Below, piece by piece: positions 23,758 to 34,715 of a DNA stretch of 64,000 nt. The DNA comes from Crocodylus rhombifer. Its lineage: Eukaryota > Chordata > Crocodylia > Crocodylidae. Position 1 is the first letter of the stretch, and each line of letters starts with the position of its first letter. Location of the stretch: positions 186,001 to 250,000 of the forward strand of contig JAVSML010024441.1 in the NCBI GenBank assembly GCA_038503035.1, given 5' to 3'. Made by a program: the position numbers and the translations under genes. The notes beneath the pieces are model-generated. The model was not told the origin of the DNA, made no database searches, and worked only from the letters and a program-made list of their open reading frames with translations.

Positions 23758-24102
23758 GGCCTGTCTACATGAGATGTTGACTGCACAGTGGTGCCAAGGA
23801 ACGGGTTTTTCCTGATGCTGGCTGCTCAGTGCCCTGAGACCACTGCGCAGTAGGGCTGTGCGAAGCTTTGGTAGCTGATTTGATTTAGAGGAGATTCGGC
23901 CCGATTCAGCAACCAAATCCCCGAATCTGAATCGAATTGGGAGACCAGTTAAAAGATCCAAATCAAAATGGAAACCTTGCTTCAGGTGCCTGCATTGTGC
24001 CCCCTCCCCCAGCAAAGGCAGCAGGGGCATCACTGCCACTCTTGGGACCCTGATGTGCTACAATGAGCTACTGCACAGTCAGTGTCTCATGTAGACGTGG
24101 CC
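23758..24102. mobile_element. TIR MITE ('ggccacgtctacac' family) with internal insertion
   Basis: Left end 'ggcctgtctacatgagat', then 'gttgactgcacag'. Right end, reverse-complemented, 'ggccacgtctacatgaga', then 'cactgactgtgcag'. The flanks are 'aca' (23755-23757) and 'aca' (24103-24105), again 3 bp. The middle (23853 onward) holds part of a different element (see 23853-23975), making this copy longer than its relatives. Confidence 0.8.
23853..23975. mobile_element. Partial 'gggctgtgcgaagc' element inside the MITE
   Basis: It starts 'ta|gggctgtgcgaagcttt' and contains 'gattcggcccgattcagc' and 'gaatctgaatcgaattggg', matching the left part of the element at 43372-43936. The right inverted end is missing, so it is truncated or was deleted after insertion. 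Confidence 0.7.
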
Positions 24103-24105
24103 ACA

Positions 24106-24172
24106 GAGAAGCCAAGTGACTTGCCAACGTTCACACAGTATGTCAGCGGCAGAATCAGGAGTCTGTTGTTCA
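24106..24172 (-). repeat. MIR SINE fragment
   Basis: 'gaagccaagtgacttgcca' and 'cacacagtatgtcagcggca', then 'gaatcaggagtct', in minus-strand MIR order. Confidence 0.55.
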
Positions 24173-26263
24173 TGTTACAAAAGCTCCCACTACAGCTGCT
24201 GCCAGGAACTCACCTTCTTTGTGACAGCCCCTGCCAGGAGGAAAGGTCTGAATGGTGCATGGACACAGCTAATCTTTCCTTCACAGGTGCTATCTGTGGC
24301 AAGGCACGTTGGCAGAGAAGTTGAGATAGCTGGGGCGTGTTTCATGAGCACTAAGTTCACTCCAAACCTTACCTTGGTGGAACTGCTATTTATTACTTAA
24401 CCCCCTGTGTGAATAATTTGGAGATGGGGAGAGATTTGGCTTGTATCCGCTGGTGGATAGATGCATATTTACCTTGGCTTTCTCTGGCTTGTTCCTGGGG
24501 ACATTTATCTGGATGATTGATTCATCCATTTAGGGACCCTGGAAAACTGGGAGTAAAGGGGAAGCGTCTATAATAATAGTTTGGCAAAATGGGAAGAAAG
24601 AGAGGGAGGGAGAAGCAATAACAGAGAGGAGCTGGCTGCGTTTTTCACATCAAAGCCATTCATTTAACTTTCTAGCCCATCTGTTGCATTTCATTTGGCG
24701 GTGGCCAGACTGCAGGCGTGAGTGAAGGGACCTGAGTGTTCGAGGCTTGTGTTTCTGATTAAGGTCCAGCGGGGGGAGAAAGGAGCTGCTTGATCTCCAT
24801 TTTTTGGATGTATTTGCTTCCTGCTTGCTGAGCTTGCCAGTGGGGATCAATCATCTGTTTCTATTAGCCTAGCCGACAACCTTGCCTTAATCTTCTAGGT
24901 TGCTCCAGCACTAGACTGCTACACCATTGCCGGAAACAAATACAAGGCGTTTTTGTAGTGCTAAGTCTCCAAAGCCCTGTTAGCCCTGCTGTGCCTGGGC
25001 TAGCACTGGCATGGCAAGGCTCGGACGTATCCAGAAGGCTGGTTTAGCAGCAAGGCACCATGGTTGGGCTTGGGAGGTCTGCAATCAGTTCTTGTCTGTC
25101 TCTTGTGGGAGTTGGTTGAGTCTCTTGGGAAAACATGTTCAAAGGCATCCAAAGTGATCTAGCAGCATAAGTCCGAGCTTCCTACTTCACTTGATCCCTC
25201 CTGAAAACCTTCCTTGTAATCACTGTTCCTCAGTTCCCCCTCTGTAAGACAGGAACTTGTAAGATAGCCCCTTGTCTATTCAGACTAGTTTCCCTGGGGC
25301 AGGGACTGCTTTTCAGACCAAGTGCATGTGTGTGTATAGCATTAGAGAGTCCATGCGCGTTTTGAGTGCAACCGTATAGTGTAAATCAGCATTGCTCCAA
25401 TATTGGCATGCAGTAGCTGAAGGTTTGGTCTGCATGGGCATCCTCTGAAACAGTGACCTGGGAGGGAAAAAGTGTTGTATCCATGCGCAGTATATGAGAG
25501 ACTCCACTTTTCCCCCCATTCCCCAAGAGTACAAAAAATGAAGGAACTTTTTGTTTTATTTTGGTGCTTGGGTGATGCCAAGTATGTTAGGATAACTGGT
25601 TATCTGGAATGAAGGGAAAGGAAGTCAGAGGACTGGAGCCAGGAGGTTTGTTCAGATAACTGGAGTTACACAAGCTCTGACCTGTGAAGGCATTTTCTGT
25701 TCTTCATGGGTTCTTCCATTGTCCTCATCTCTGGGTACCTTCCAGTCATGTATTAAGCAACGTGGCTAACATCTGTCACACATGACTCATTCTTTCTTCC
25801 ATCCTCTCTTCAGGGTGGGAATAATGTGAACTGTACAGGGTCTGGGAGGTTAAAATATATATTCCTCTGGGTTTACATTGGAGAAAGCTGGGCAAAGAAG
25901 CATATAGCCTTGGAGCAGAAGGTGTTGGGGTGCTTATTTAGTGTGCACTTAATTAGACATCAGTGGCACTGTCCATATGCTCAGAGCTAAGCACATGCTG
26001 AAGTCCCTTCCTGAAATAGAGCTATAATAGTGATTAGTTAGCAAAATAAGAGATTCATGACTGCTCAGGTCTTGCATTCAGCATTCCAGCTGAAACTAGC
26101 TTGTCTTTGAGTTTTGTGAAACCCAACAAGGAAGCAGAAATTCTGCTTTTTCATCATAACAAACAGCTCATTCAAGCCCCTCGGGGCTACTGTGGCAGAC
26201 CGGAATGCAAGCGTGCTCTTGTTCCAAGTACTTGGCCAAGAGCTTGCAATGCTTGTTCACTCT
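24173..26263. other. No gene recognised; possible SINE trace at 25080-25320
   Basis: 25080-25320 has MIR/SINE-like phrases ('ttcccctctgtaagacagg' and 'tttccctggggcagggact'). 24410-24760 looks non-repetitive and could be conserved noncoding DNA, but this cannot be judged without alignment. Confidence 0.35.
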
Positions 26264-26297
26264 TTGTGTATCTGTGTATCTGTGTATCTGTGTATCC
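26264..26297. repeat. (TGTGTATC)n 8-bp minisatellite
   Basis: Four units of 'tgtgtatc', then a variant and a short (TG) run. Confidence 0.9.
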
Positions 26298-26609
26298 ATG
26301 TATATGTGTGTGTGCATGCAGTTCAGCAGTGGAGAAAAGGGATGAGTACGCTGTGCTTCCGTCAGTCTGAGTTTCCACCCAGAGAGCCAGACTGACCGGT
26401 GATGGAGAGCAATGGGAGCTTGCAGAAGGGAGAAACCAAGGCAATGTGTCAGGGACATAAAATAAGTTAGAGCTCAGTTACACCCAATATCTGATTTGAA
26501 AAATTCTCAGCCAAGGTTTCTTGCAAAGATCTATCCATGGTGGAGGGGGGTGAAAATAACAGGCTTTAGATTAATATTCCATTTCTAAAAGGTTAACTAT
26601 TGACTGACA

Positions 26610-26695
26610 GAAGGCAGGGTCAAGAAGCGCCTTATAGATTAACTGAACAAAGTGCTTCTGCCTGAGTTGAGACTAACACAGCTAACTACCTCTCC
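26610..26695 (+). repeat. Retroposon 3'-end fragment related to 7282-7312
   Basis: 'gagactaacacagctaacta', then 'cctctccc', parallels 'cagaccaacatggctac...cacctctccc' at 7280-7310. This suggests a shared 3'-end family. Short and diverged. Confidence 0.4.
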
Positions 26696-27114
26696 CTGCT
26701 CAGAAATGACTGACAGACCTTTTATTAAGACTCTCCTCTCTTGTTTGAGAGACCAGCTCATTCAGCAGCTCAGAACTTTTCTGTGACACCTCTTGCTAGT
26801 GTCCTCAATGATTTCAAATGATTCACGAATGTAACATGCCTGTATCAGCTTTTCCGTCTTTTATTAACCCTCTGGAATTGGGATATATGGCAGTTCTGAG
26901 TATATGGTGCAAGCCCATTTCTATTTTAATACTGGTAGCATTTATAAAAGTACTTTTCATCCGTAATGTCTTCTGACACTTTTTTGCAAAAATAAGTAAA
27001 ACTCCTTTATCCTTCATTTACTTATGGGGAAGCCAAAGCATAAAAAAGTTAAGGCTCTGATTGTCCAAGGCTCCCCACTAGCTCTCTGGGAGGGGGTGGC
27101 GGTGGGTGCAGCAG

Positions 27115-27195
27115 AGACTGACTCTTCTGAGGTTGGGTTCAGTGGAAGTTGTAGGTGCTCGGTGCTTCCAAAAATTCAGGACCCCTTTGGTACAT
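27115..27195 (+). repeat. Old sauropsid interspersed repeat fragment
   Basis: 'ttcagtggaagttgtaggtg' and 'ctcggtgcttccaaaaattc' are close to the recurrent phrase 'gtgggtgctcagcacctctgaaaatcaggcc' (my recollection of turtle and crocodilian repeats). Confidence 0.4.
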
Positions 27196-28924
27196 CCACC
27201 TGGGGACTCCAAAACGAGTGGTGCTTGCAGTAATTGGCCAAGGGTAATACGGTGAGTTGATGGCAAAGTACCAAACTTCCTGTCATCCACCTCTGTTCCC
27301 AGTGCTTCTTCCTTAACAGGCAGTCCTTTGGATGAAGCCAGGGGACTTTGACTTGCCTGGAGACTGTTCTGTGCAGGCTGTCAGCGAGGAAGGCAGATCT
27401 TTTGGTCTCCACAGTCTCAGAAAATGGCTTCACAAATACCCAGTTGCTTTCTGAAGCATGGCTGAATCCAGGATCCTTCCTCCCAACCATGGGCCCAGGG
27501 CTGCCCGCAGAGTAACATTAGGCAAGAGATGAAAGCAACACGAGCCAACAGCACCAACAGCACAGCTGGAGTCTATTGGCTTAAAATGTCAACCCACAAA
27601 TCCTGTAAACAGCACAAAATACCCTCCAGCTGTCATGTTCTCTGGATGCTTTTGCCGTACTCAGGTTCCCAGGATGCTGCGATCAGGACCAATCGACCTC
27701 ATCTGACTCGATGGAAGTCGTGAGCCAACGAGGCGGTGCGGTGTAGATGGACACCTGCACCAGTCGGCTGGGATGACAGCACCCTGGCTCCCAAGGGTGA
27801 CTGCAACGAGAAACAAACTGTGTATCAGGAAGGTGGGGGCCTTGCTCCTGCTTGCCTTCCCCCTGCATCATGTGGTATTGTGATGCCACCAGATGTCTCA
27901 GCAAGCTTGGCTGAGACATGAGACTTCCAAGGATGAAGGTGCTAATTTCAAATAGCGCCTGGAGTCTCAAATGGAGATGAGGCTTGTTGTGCCAGGGTCT
28001 GCATGAAATGGAGCAGGAGACAGCCTTTCAACAGATAAGACAAAGGGTGGAGGTGGAAACAGAGGCCGAGCAACTAGACCCTGGTCCCCAGCAGACTTTT
28101 GACGCAGGTGGGACTAGAATTGACATCTCCAGCAACGGTGTTGCGCACTGAACTGTGCCACCCCTCCGCACAGCGTTAGAGGTGTCACCCCTCTGGCGAA
28201 AGCAACGCTAGTGCAACATCCCAGTGGGATGTGCCGCGTAGCCAGTTGTAAATTCAGCATCCTCCTGGTGACTCACAGTCACTGAAACCTCAGGGCAGGC
28301 TGTTATTTATTTATTTGCTTTGGCAAGATCAGAACTGCTAGAGCTGGCGTCTAGGCTGAATTCAAACCCCATTCGCATCCTGCTGCCTCGAATCCGCACT
28401 GTGGCTTTGGCTGGAAAAGCTGCTCTTCACTCCCTCCCCAGATCGGTTAATTAGCTGGTTAATCTGGGAAAGGCCGTATGCACATGTTAAGTATTATTGC
28501 TGCTGTTAATAACCTAACCTCTTGGGCAGTGCTGCTGAGCAATGTTAGGGCTTAGTAAATGCATTTAATGGGATTAAGTGTTTGCTTGTTCTACTCACTC
28601 TGGGCCCATAGATCTCAATGGTTTTGGAACAGGCCTTATAGGAACTGAATTTTATAGGGCCCCTTCCTCTACCTACTCAGCCAAGGGTCATTGTCCTTGG
28701 CTTCTACCTTGCCTACACCCATGATTTAAGCTTTCCATCCTGTTACAGGGGGAGGTGTGTGACAGCTTGGTGAGATTTCTGCCTGTGTTCCTGTCCTCTC
28801 CATGCTGTTCCTGTTAGGATGTGAACAAAAGCTGTCAATATACCAGGTGAGAGGCCACTTCTGTGGTTACCTCTGGCTCAGCTGGATCAGTAGCATGTGT
28901 CAGCTTTCAGCTGTAGCTCTCAAT
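27196..28924. other. No gene recognised; possible conserved noncoding stretch
   Basis: 28015-28170 may be a worn minus-strand MIR. 28440-28600 is free of repeat signatures and rich in TAAT cores ('gttaattagctggttaat', 'gctgttaataacctaacc'). No open frame is believable. Confidence 0.35.
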
Positions 28925-29121
28925 GGCCACGTCTACACAAGACACATACAGAAGTACTAAATGACAGTGGAGTAACCGGTGTTACTGCACAGTAGCATCA
29001 CCAAATGGTTTTTTGGGGATGCTGGCTGCATGGTAGCTCATTACTACTGCACAGTAGCATCATGTCACACTTTGTACCATGCAACACTACTGCACGATAG
29101 TAATGAGCTATTGCACAGTCA
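28925..29121. mobile_element. TIR MITE ('ggccacgtctacac' family), right end truncated
   Basis: Left end 'ggccacgtctacacaaga'. The interior has 'gttactgcacagtagcatca', 'gggatgctggctgc' and 'agtaatgagctattgcac', as in 23758-24102. After 'cacagtcag' the sequence departs from the family before the terminal inverted repeat. Confidence 0.8.
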
Positions 29122-31119
29122 GGCAGCCAGTGCTCCCACAAACCCAGGATTCTCTGGGGAAAGTAGGCTGGTGTTTTTGGGGGGCGCCTCTCCAACCAGA
29201 CTCTGATCTCTTGGGGGTACTATAGTAGCAATGTAGACTACACAGAAAGAAGAGCTCAGACTGAGCTTCTGCCACTCCCATCCTAGGAAACAAGATCTCA
29301 TGGCAGGGAATGCTTTACTTGCTGGGCTGGCTTTGTGTATCCTGTCCTATCTGAGCTATCAGACTAATTAAAGTGGAGTGTACTCTGCAAAGCTCCACAG
29401 GCAGGGCTGGAAACTTTCCCTTTGCTGAGGAGGGAGGTGTTCTTCATTACAAAGGAAATTGGGGTGACTCTAGATCATCGGCCAGTCCTTGGAAACGCTA
29501 CAAATTCAGCCAAAAGATTTCAGGCAGCCAGATCATTCCCTTCTCCTAAGAAGCCACCCCTCTGATCTTCCCAGGCCCCTTTCATGGAAATGATAATGAA
29601 ATATGTAATAGCCTGTCTTCGCTGTTTCTTGGAATCCCGCCCTCCCCTTTTTCATCTTCCTGCTGCCCTCCTGATGTCCCACCCCAAACACGTCCTTCCA
29701 GGGAATCCTGAGACTGTACCAAGCTGTTCCAAAAGTTGTCAGGATTAATTCATTTGACAGGGGACAATCCACAGGATCTATCATCAGAGCCCAGCAGGCA
29801 GCACTGATATCTGTTGGAGCCAGTCAGTTTGTTTAACAAAGGACAAGGAACAGAGCACTAACATTCAGGGTTCTTGTTCACTGAGTTTCTGCTGTCAAAT
29901 TTTTATTAACTTTACAAGGGCAAGGCAGGGCACTCCCCATCTGAATGTGGCTGTTCCACTGTGTTAGGACAGTGGAAGAGCATAACTATTGTTGCAGTAA
30001 CAGCAGTTAAGAGCTTAGAAGGGAATTAGGAAGCAAGTGTGATATTAAGACTCTTAATTTAACTACCTGAACATTTTGGAGTGCTGCTGACATGATCTCT
30101 CCCAGCCAAAACATAGATGTCATCAATTAGTGATGTGGAAAACTTCCAGTGGCCGTGGGTGGTCTGAACAGGCCTCTAGAGGTTCCCCAAACCACATCCA
30201 AGTGATACAAACCCCTCAAGTCAATGAGTGTAGATAAAGAAGAAGGCTTCTGAGAGATTCAGCTTTTTTCTGCTGCTGGTCTGGCTAGAAATAACACGAG
30301 ACTAGCCATTATCTTAGTATTTTGACACATCCATCTATCAGTCTCTTTTTGGCCAGCTCCCTTTCAGACATCTTCCACTTTGTAGACCAGCTCCTTGGGC
30401 ATGACTTCCTCCAACGAGGGGTCTAATACCCTCCACAGAACCCCTCCAGGCCTACCTAGGACTAATGCTGTAGCCCTGCCCTCAGGGTGACAACATGAGC
30501 AGCAGCAGTCACCCTGAAGGACTCTCAGTGCTCACAAAATTGTCGTTGACACCACTGTTCTCTCTCTGAGCAATAGATTTGCTTTAATCCCATACCTGGC
30601 CCTGCGTGAGGCTGCTTTAGATTTCACATGCCCATCCCACCCTTGCCATTCATGGTTGCTGAAGCCTAGAGAGAGCCACAACCATAGTTAACCTGCTTCT
30701 GCAAGATGGACATACCATGCCGCATATTGTTGATGAACTTAGCAGGCAGTCAGTGGCAGACTACAGGAATTGCACGTAGCATCCTCAGTGGCTATCGCGT
30801 GGATTGGCAATTACGCACATGCTGACTGACTGCAAGATGAAAGCGGAACTGTGCACTTCTGCACTGGGTAATGAATCTGGAGATATAACTTCACTTTGGA
30901 GGAGGGCCAGTGGGTGGTTTTGAATAGGAAGCATCTGCACTTCTTCTCTGACCACAGGGAGGAAATGAGCCTTACACTGGGAAAGTCTTAGGGAATTCTG
31001 GGTTATTTCATGAATTTTCAGCCTCAAGGCTGCCCGGTGCATACTGCACTGCCTGCTGCAGTGGCAGGACAGTCTGTGGACTCTTGTGGGCTAAGTGACA
31101 CTATGGCCTCCTGCACCCC
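29122..31119. other. No gene recognised; may hold remains of the 31.1-kb element
   Basis: The minus-strand continuation of the Myb/SANT-like pseudogene (31.1 down to about 30.4 kb) is stop-riddled and shows no transposase motif I can stand behind. The remainder has short frames only. Confidence 0.35.
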
Positions 31120-31437
31120 TGTCATCCCAAAGAGTGAGAGGCAAGCATTACCTGCATCCTTCGTGAGAATACAGGACAGTTGCTCATAGAATGGGGCTAC
31201 TGCGCACCCTGCCCCCAAATGAGAAATCTGCTCCTTGACCCAATGGAAAGCACATTTCCAGGCCTTCATCTTGCTGCAGCACTGTGCCCAGTCCCAGTTG
31301 TGGCCATGCACCTTCATTTCCTGGGCAATGGCCTCATAGACTGGCTTATTTCATCAATTCTCCAGCTGCTCCAGAACCTTTTGTTCTCCCAAATATCAAT
31401 CAGATCTGCCAGTTCTTCTTGGGCCCAGTTGGCTTAG
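31120..31437 (-). pseudogene. Myb/SANT-like (MSANTD-type) DNA-binding domain pseudogene
   Basis: On the minus strand, one frame reads 'WAQEELADLIDIWENK' (W codon near 31427). After a 1-base frameshift and two adjacent TGA stops (31351-31356), another frame reads 'VYEAIAQEMKVHGHNWDW', 'AQCCSKMKAW' and 'APFYEQLSCILTKD', staying open to 31024. This order (W..eE...LI.iW, then vye.Ia.eM...G..r...QC..K.K.L, then FY.eL..IL) is the Myb/SANT-like trihelix domain found with PIF/Harbinger transposons and in domesticated MSANTD or ZSCAN-type genes. Several core positions have changed (QCCSKMKAW where QCR.K.K.L is usual), so it is dead. It is either a transposon remnant or a retro/processed fragment. A hAT MITE lies 3 bp beyond its 5' (N-terminal) side. 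Confidence 0.72.
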
Positions 31438-31439
31438 GT

Positions 31440-31617
31440 TAGGGGCAGGCAATTATTTTGGGCAGAGGGCCGCTTACTGAGTTTCGGCAAGCCATCGAGG
31501 GCCGCATGACAGGGCAGATAAACGTTAATTTTCTAAATTTTTTAGGGGTCCCGTGAGTGAGATAAAATGGCCTGGCAGGCTGCATCTGGCCCCCAGGCTG
31601 CATTTTGCCCACCCCTG
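31440..31617. mobile_element. hAT MITE, 178 bp, perfect 8-bp target duplication
   Basis: 'gcttaggt' flanks it exactly at 31432-31439 and 31618-31625. The termini 'taggggcaggcaa' and 'ttttgcccacccctg' are inverted repeats of the common 'caggggtgggcaa' hAT end. Inside are 'gggcagagggccgc' and 'ggcctggcaggctgcatctg', the usual content of this family. No coding capacity. Confidence 0.88.
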
Positions 31618-31625
31618 GCTTAGGT

Positions 31626-32165
31626 ATTAGGCTGCTCCAAGCCCAGCAAACATGGCTTGTTCTTTGGCTCTCCTTTCAGTATATTTTCAGGGTCAAAATG
31701 AGTCACCAGAGTCACGAGATGCTTTCTGCTCCTGGCTGAGAGCAGTTATATAGATACATATATGGAACCTCTTTGTGCAGGTCTGAATTTCCACGTATAC
31801 ACACCTGTGCAAGTGTGAGCTGTGTCTTGGTGCTGGCACTCACAGAAATCTGCTCACGTGACCTTTCCTAACAGAGCACTGTGACAGCTATAGGCTGCCC
31901 CAAATTGCCCGCCAGATCCCCATCGTGCAGAAGGATAGTGTTCATGGCTCGCTGCCGCGCACACCCAGAATTCTTTGCCTGGCAGCTTACGATGCGGCTT
32001 GAAGGGACTGCAGCTGTTCCTTCAAGCACCCCCCCCCAACACTGTCTGACCTTATCAATTGCTTAGCTATGCTCCTGGGGGTCTATTTGGTCTGGGAGGG
32101 GAGTGGGGAATTGTGGCTCATCCATTCAGTCTTCCTGCTCGGCACCTGATTTTTTTTTTTTCCAC
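31626..32165. other. No gene recognised
   Basis: The side of the MITE away from the Myb/SANT fragment should be N-terminal to that domain if the element was longer. On the minus strand only short stop-interrupted reading is seen. C9 and T12 runs occur at about 32027 and 32149. Confidence 0.4.
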
Positions 32166-34560
32166 TGAGCACTTGGCAGATTTCAGGGATAATCCTAAAA
32201 CCCCAAGTTTTTAGAGGAGGGGCAGTTACAGGAACGTGGGGTATGTAGGAGAAAACTAGGGCTGTTAATGCTGTTAATGCTAATGTCTCTGTTCAACAAC
32301 CCTTAATTCAGGGTTTGGCCATTTTAGTGTTCTGCTCAGCACCTGCCTTTTTTCCATTGCGTGCATGTCATCGAAAACTGGGTGTAAGGAGATTTCGGAC
32401 TGTAGGACACCCAAAATGTACAAGTCTTCCTGTGCTATAAAGTGTGTTTCATGTTGCTGTTTATCTCATTTGGCTGTAAACCATGGTCAAGTTTTCTGTG
32501 TGACAGTTGTATATTGTGCCTCCATTAGGACTGGAGAAGATCACCCCCCATCCCCCTCATTGTGTCCAGACCGCTGACTTAAGATTCCTCAACAAAACCA
32601 GTAAAACCAGTTTAGTGACTCTGGCCAAATTCGGGAGTGCTTAAATTGATTGGTGTGCATTAGCCATGTTTCAGTGATGCTGCGATGAAGTCAGAAAAGT
32701 TATTTAAAGTTCAGGCCACCTGGGCTAGCCGGCGTTCTCTTTGTTTGTCCCGTGGGTCCCTTGCAGAGGGGAGGGGACCACTGGAATACTTGCTGGAGCC
32801 TGAGGCCAGGTGGTAGAGAGAGCCAGGCTTTCAAATCAAGTAGGTGTGTGGGGTTTTTGGACTGGGAGGCCAGGGCAGGGCTGGTAGCTCACCCCCACAG
32901 CCACCTGGGAAGGAGCAGAGATCGGCACTCCACAGCAACTTGGTGGAGTCGCATCAGTGGGAATCCAGGCCAGGAGCAGAGATCAGTGCTCCCCAGCAGC
33001 TCAGCAGAGCTACGTCAGCTCACCAAAGGGCCCTTTGCAGCACAGAGGGAACTGGTGCCCCCAGCAGACGGTGACGGCGATGGCGAGGGAGATGATGGAA
33101 CCAAATTCCCAGGGACTAACCTCTTTCGGGTTGAGACTCCCCCACTCTCGGACTGCCGAGCCTGGGGTCGAAGGCTCCCCAGTAGGGGAAGGGGTGATAC
33201 AGGGTATACTTTGAACCAGGACAGTGTTTCTGTTTTGCTTGACCGTATGTTGTGTTCTGGTGTTTGCCTCTGTAATAAATCAGGGGTTTGTGTTCGTACT
33301 TGCGAGGAAAGGATTTGGGGCTTTATTGGACATCCTGGTGATTCATTTAGTGTTTCCTCAGTGGTCTGGGTGGGGGCTCAAGCCAAAGTGAAATATATTT
33401 AGTACCCCAAAATTGAACCCGGCCCTTGTACCGCTGACAGGTGCTCAGCAGAAAGATTACAGGACATTTGTGACCGCGATCTTACTTGGTGGTTCTGGTG
33501 CCTCGATGTCTGGCATAGCTCTTGACGTGCTAATGGGACCTATCCAAAAAGAGAGGGACCTCACCCCCACATTTCTTCCCCAGCTTCTGCCGGGCTGGGG
33601 GCATTTGCTGGGGTGATACTCTGTGGCAGGTCTATTCATTGTATATCTGCAGCCCTGAGCAGATTGCGAGTTTCTGGGGTCATCGGACACCGCAAGGTTT
33701 TGGAGGAGGGGTGGTTACAGGAACCTGAGGTATGTAAGAATTGACATGTAAAGAGCAGGGCAGTTAAAGACCCTGTTCAACAGCCCTACCTATTCAACCC
33801 ACTTAGCGCAAGCAGGTGGTGCTGTAACAGGGGGAGCCAGAGAGGGCTGAAGTCTACAGGTTTTCCTTTGCTTTGTGTGTATTGCGGAGGCGGAAGGAGG
33901 GTGAAATGCAGCAAGGACATGAGAATGCATTACCTGTTCACTGGTCACGTTAACTCAATGCCCAATATGCGTGCAAAGAAATAAGAAATTCATGGGGTGC
34001 AGATTCGTGCGCATATAAGTGCTCAGAGAATTTCAGCGTGCTGTTCGGAGAAGGGGGAGGTGATAATGAAGCGGCTCTCTGCTCCAGTCTTCTGGGGGGT
34101 ATGTCCAGTCAGAAGGCCAGGGTTTCTTGTTAGCCTGGGGGAAGAGCTTGGATAACTGGTGTGTGGATTTGAATTCGGTGGGTAGAGCTTGGGGGACAGC
34201 CCATGGAAACCAGGACTTGAGGGGCTATGGGAACAGAGACCCTAACAGAGATGTGGCGAGCAGTGTCTGGGGATGGAAGGGAAACACTGAATGAAAACAC
34301 GACCGCCAACAGTGCAGGAATGTGGGTGCAGAATGGGGGGTCCGGGCATCTTCCAGAATTGGTTCCCCCTTGAGAGAATGCAGGGAGTGCATAACCGGAG
34401 TTCCAATTAGTGCACCACCACATCCAATATACGCACAAAGGTATATGTAAAAAATCCAGGGGGTGCAGATTTGTGCACGCATTATAAGCACTCGGAGAAT
34501 TTCAGCACCCTGTTTGTAGGGGTGGTTGTTTGAGTGAAAAAAACAAAAAAAAACCCAAGC
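32166..34560. repeat. LTR-like block with two sets of direct repeats
   Basis: Set 1: 32166-32310 and 33655-33798 share 'ttagaggaggggcagttac'/'ttggaggaggggtggttac', 'aggaacNtgRggtatgtaRga' and 'ctgttcaacaRccct', about 1.49 kb apart. Set 2: 33958-34050 and 34420-34515 share 'ggggtgcagattYgtgc', 'gcatataag'/'gcattataag' and 'gagaatttcagc', about 460 bp apart. The TATA-like sequence inside set 2 would fit an LTR promoter. Between the set 1 copies is a 216-codon plus frame (32752-33402) without gag, pol or env motifs. An old LTR retroelement is the best guess. Neither TG...CA ends nor a primer site could be fixed. Confidence 0.45.
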
Positions 34561-34584
34561 AGATTTACACGTGAAATAAAGTTT

Positions 34585-34715
34585 ACTTGACAACATAGAA
34601 ATAGGAAAATAAAAAATAAGATAAGAACAAAGATAAGAAAGTAAAGAATAAGAATAAAAGAAGAATATTTTTAAAATGTTGATGTAAAAAATTCAAAAAA
34701 ATTTAAATGTGCAAA
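34585..34715 (+). repeat. A-rich tract after an AATAAA
   Basis: 'gtgaaataaagtttacttg' (34572 onward) is followed about 20 bases later by degenerate A-rich sequence ('aaaataaaaaataagataag' and similar). This is the arrangement of a polyadenylated RNA copied into DNA. It could mark the 3' end of the retroelement block just upstream, or be chance in AT-rich DNA. Confidence 0.5.

Noticed and set aside
30300..31000. PIF/Harbinger DDE transposase downstream of the Myb/SANT fossil
   Set aside because: Minus-strand reading gives scattered vaguely similar residues but no catalytic D/D/E context that I could defend.
32752..33402. Longest open frame in the window (216 codons, plus strand)
   Set aside because: No domain, transmembrane segment or gag/pol/env motif. 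It lies between LTR-like repeats, with other frames open on the same strand, so it looks like composition of a dead element.
33405..33430. 'aaattgaacccggccc' as a tRNA B-box or primer-binding site
   Set aside because: No A-box or cloverleaf partner, and no LTR end just upstream. Left inside the LTR-like block.
34572..34600. AATAAA as a host-gene polyadenylation site
   Set aside because: No exon upstream. The following A-rich DNA and upstream direct repeats fit a retroelement end better.
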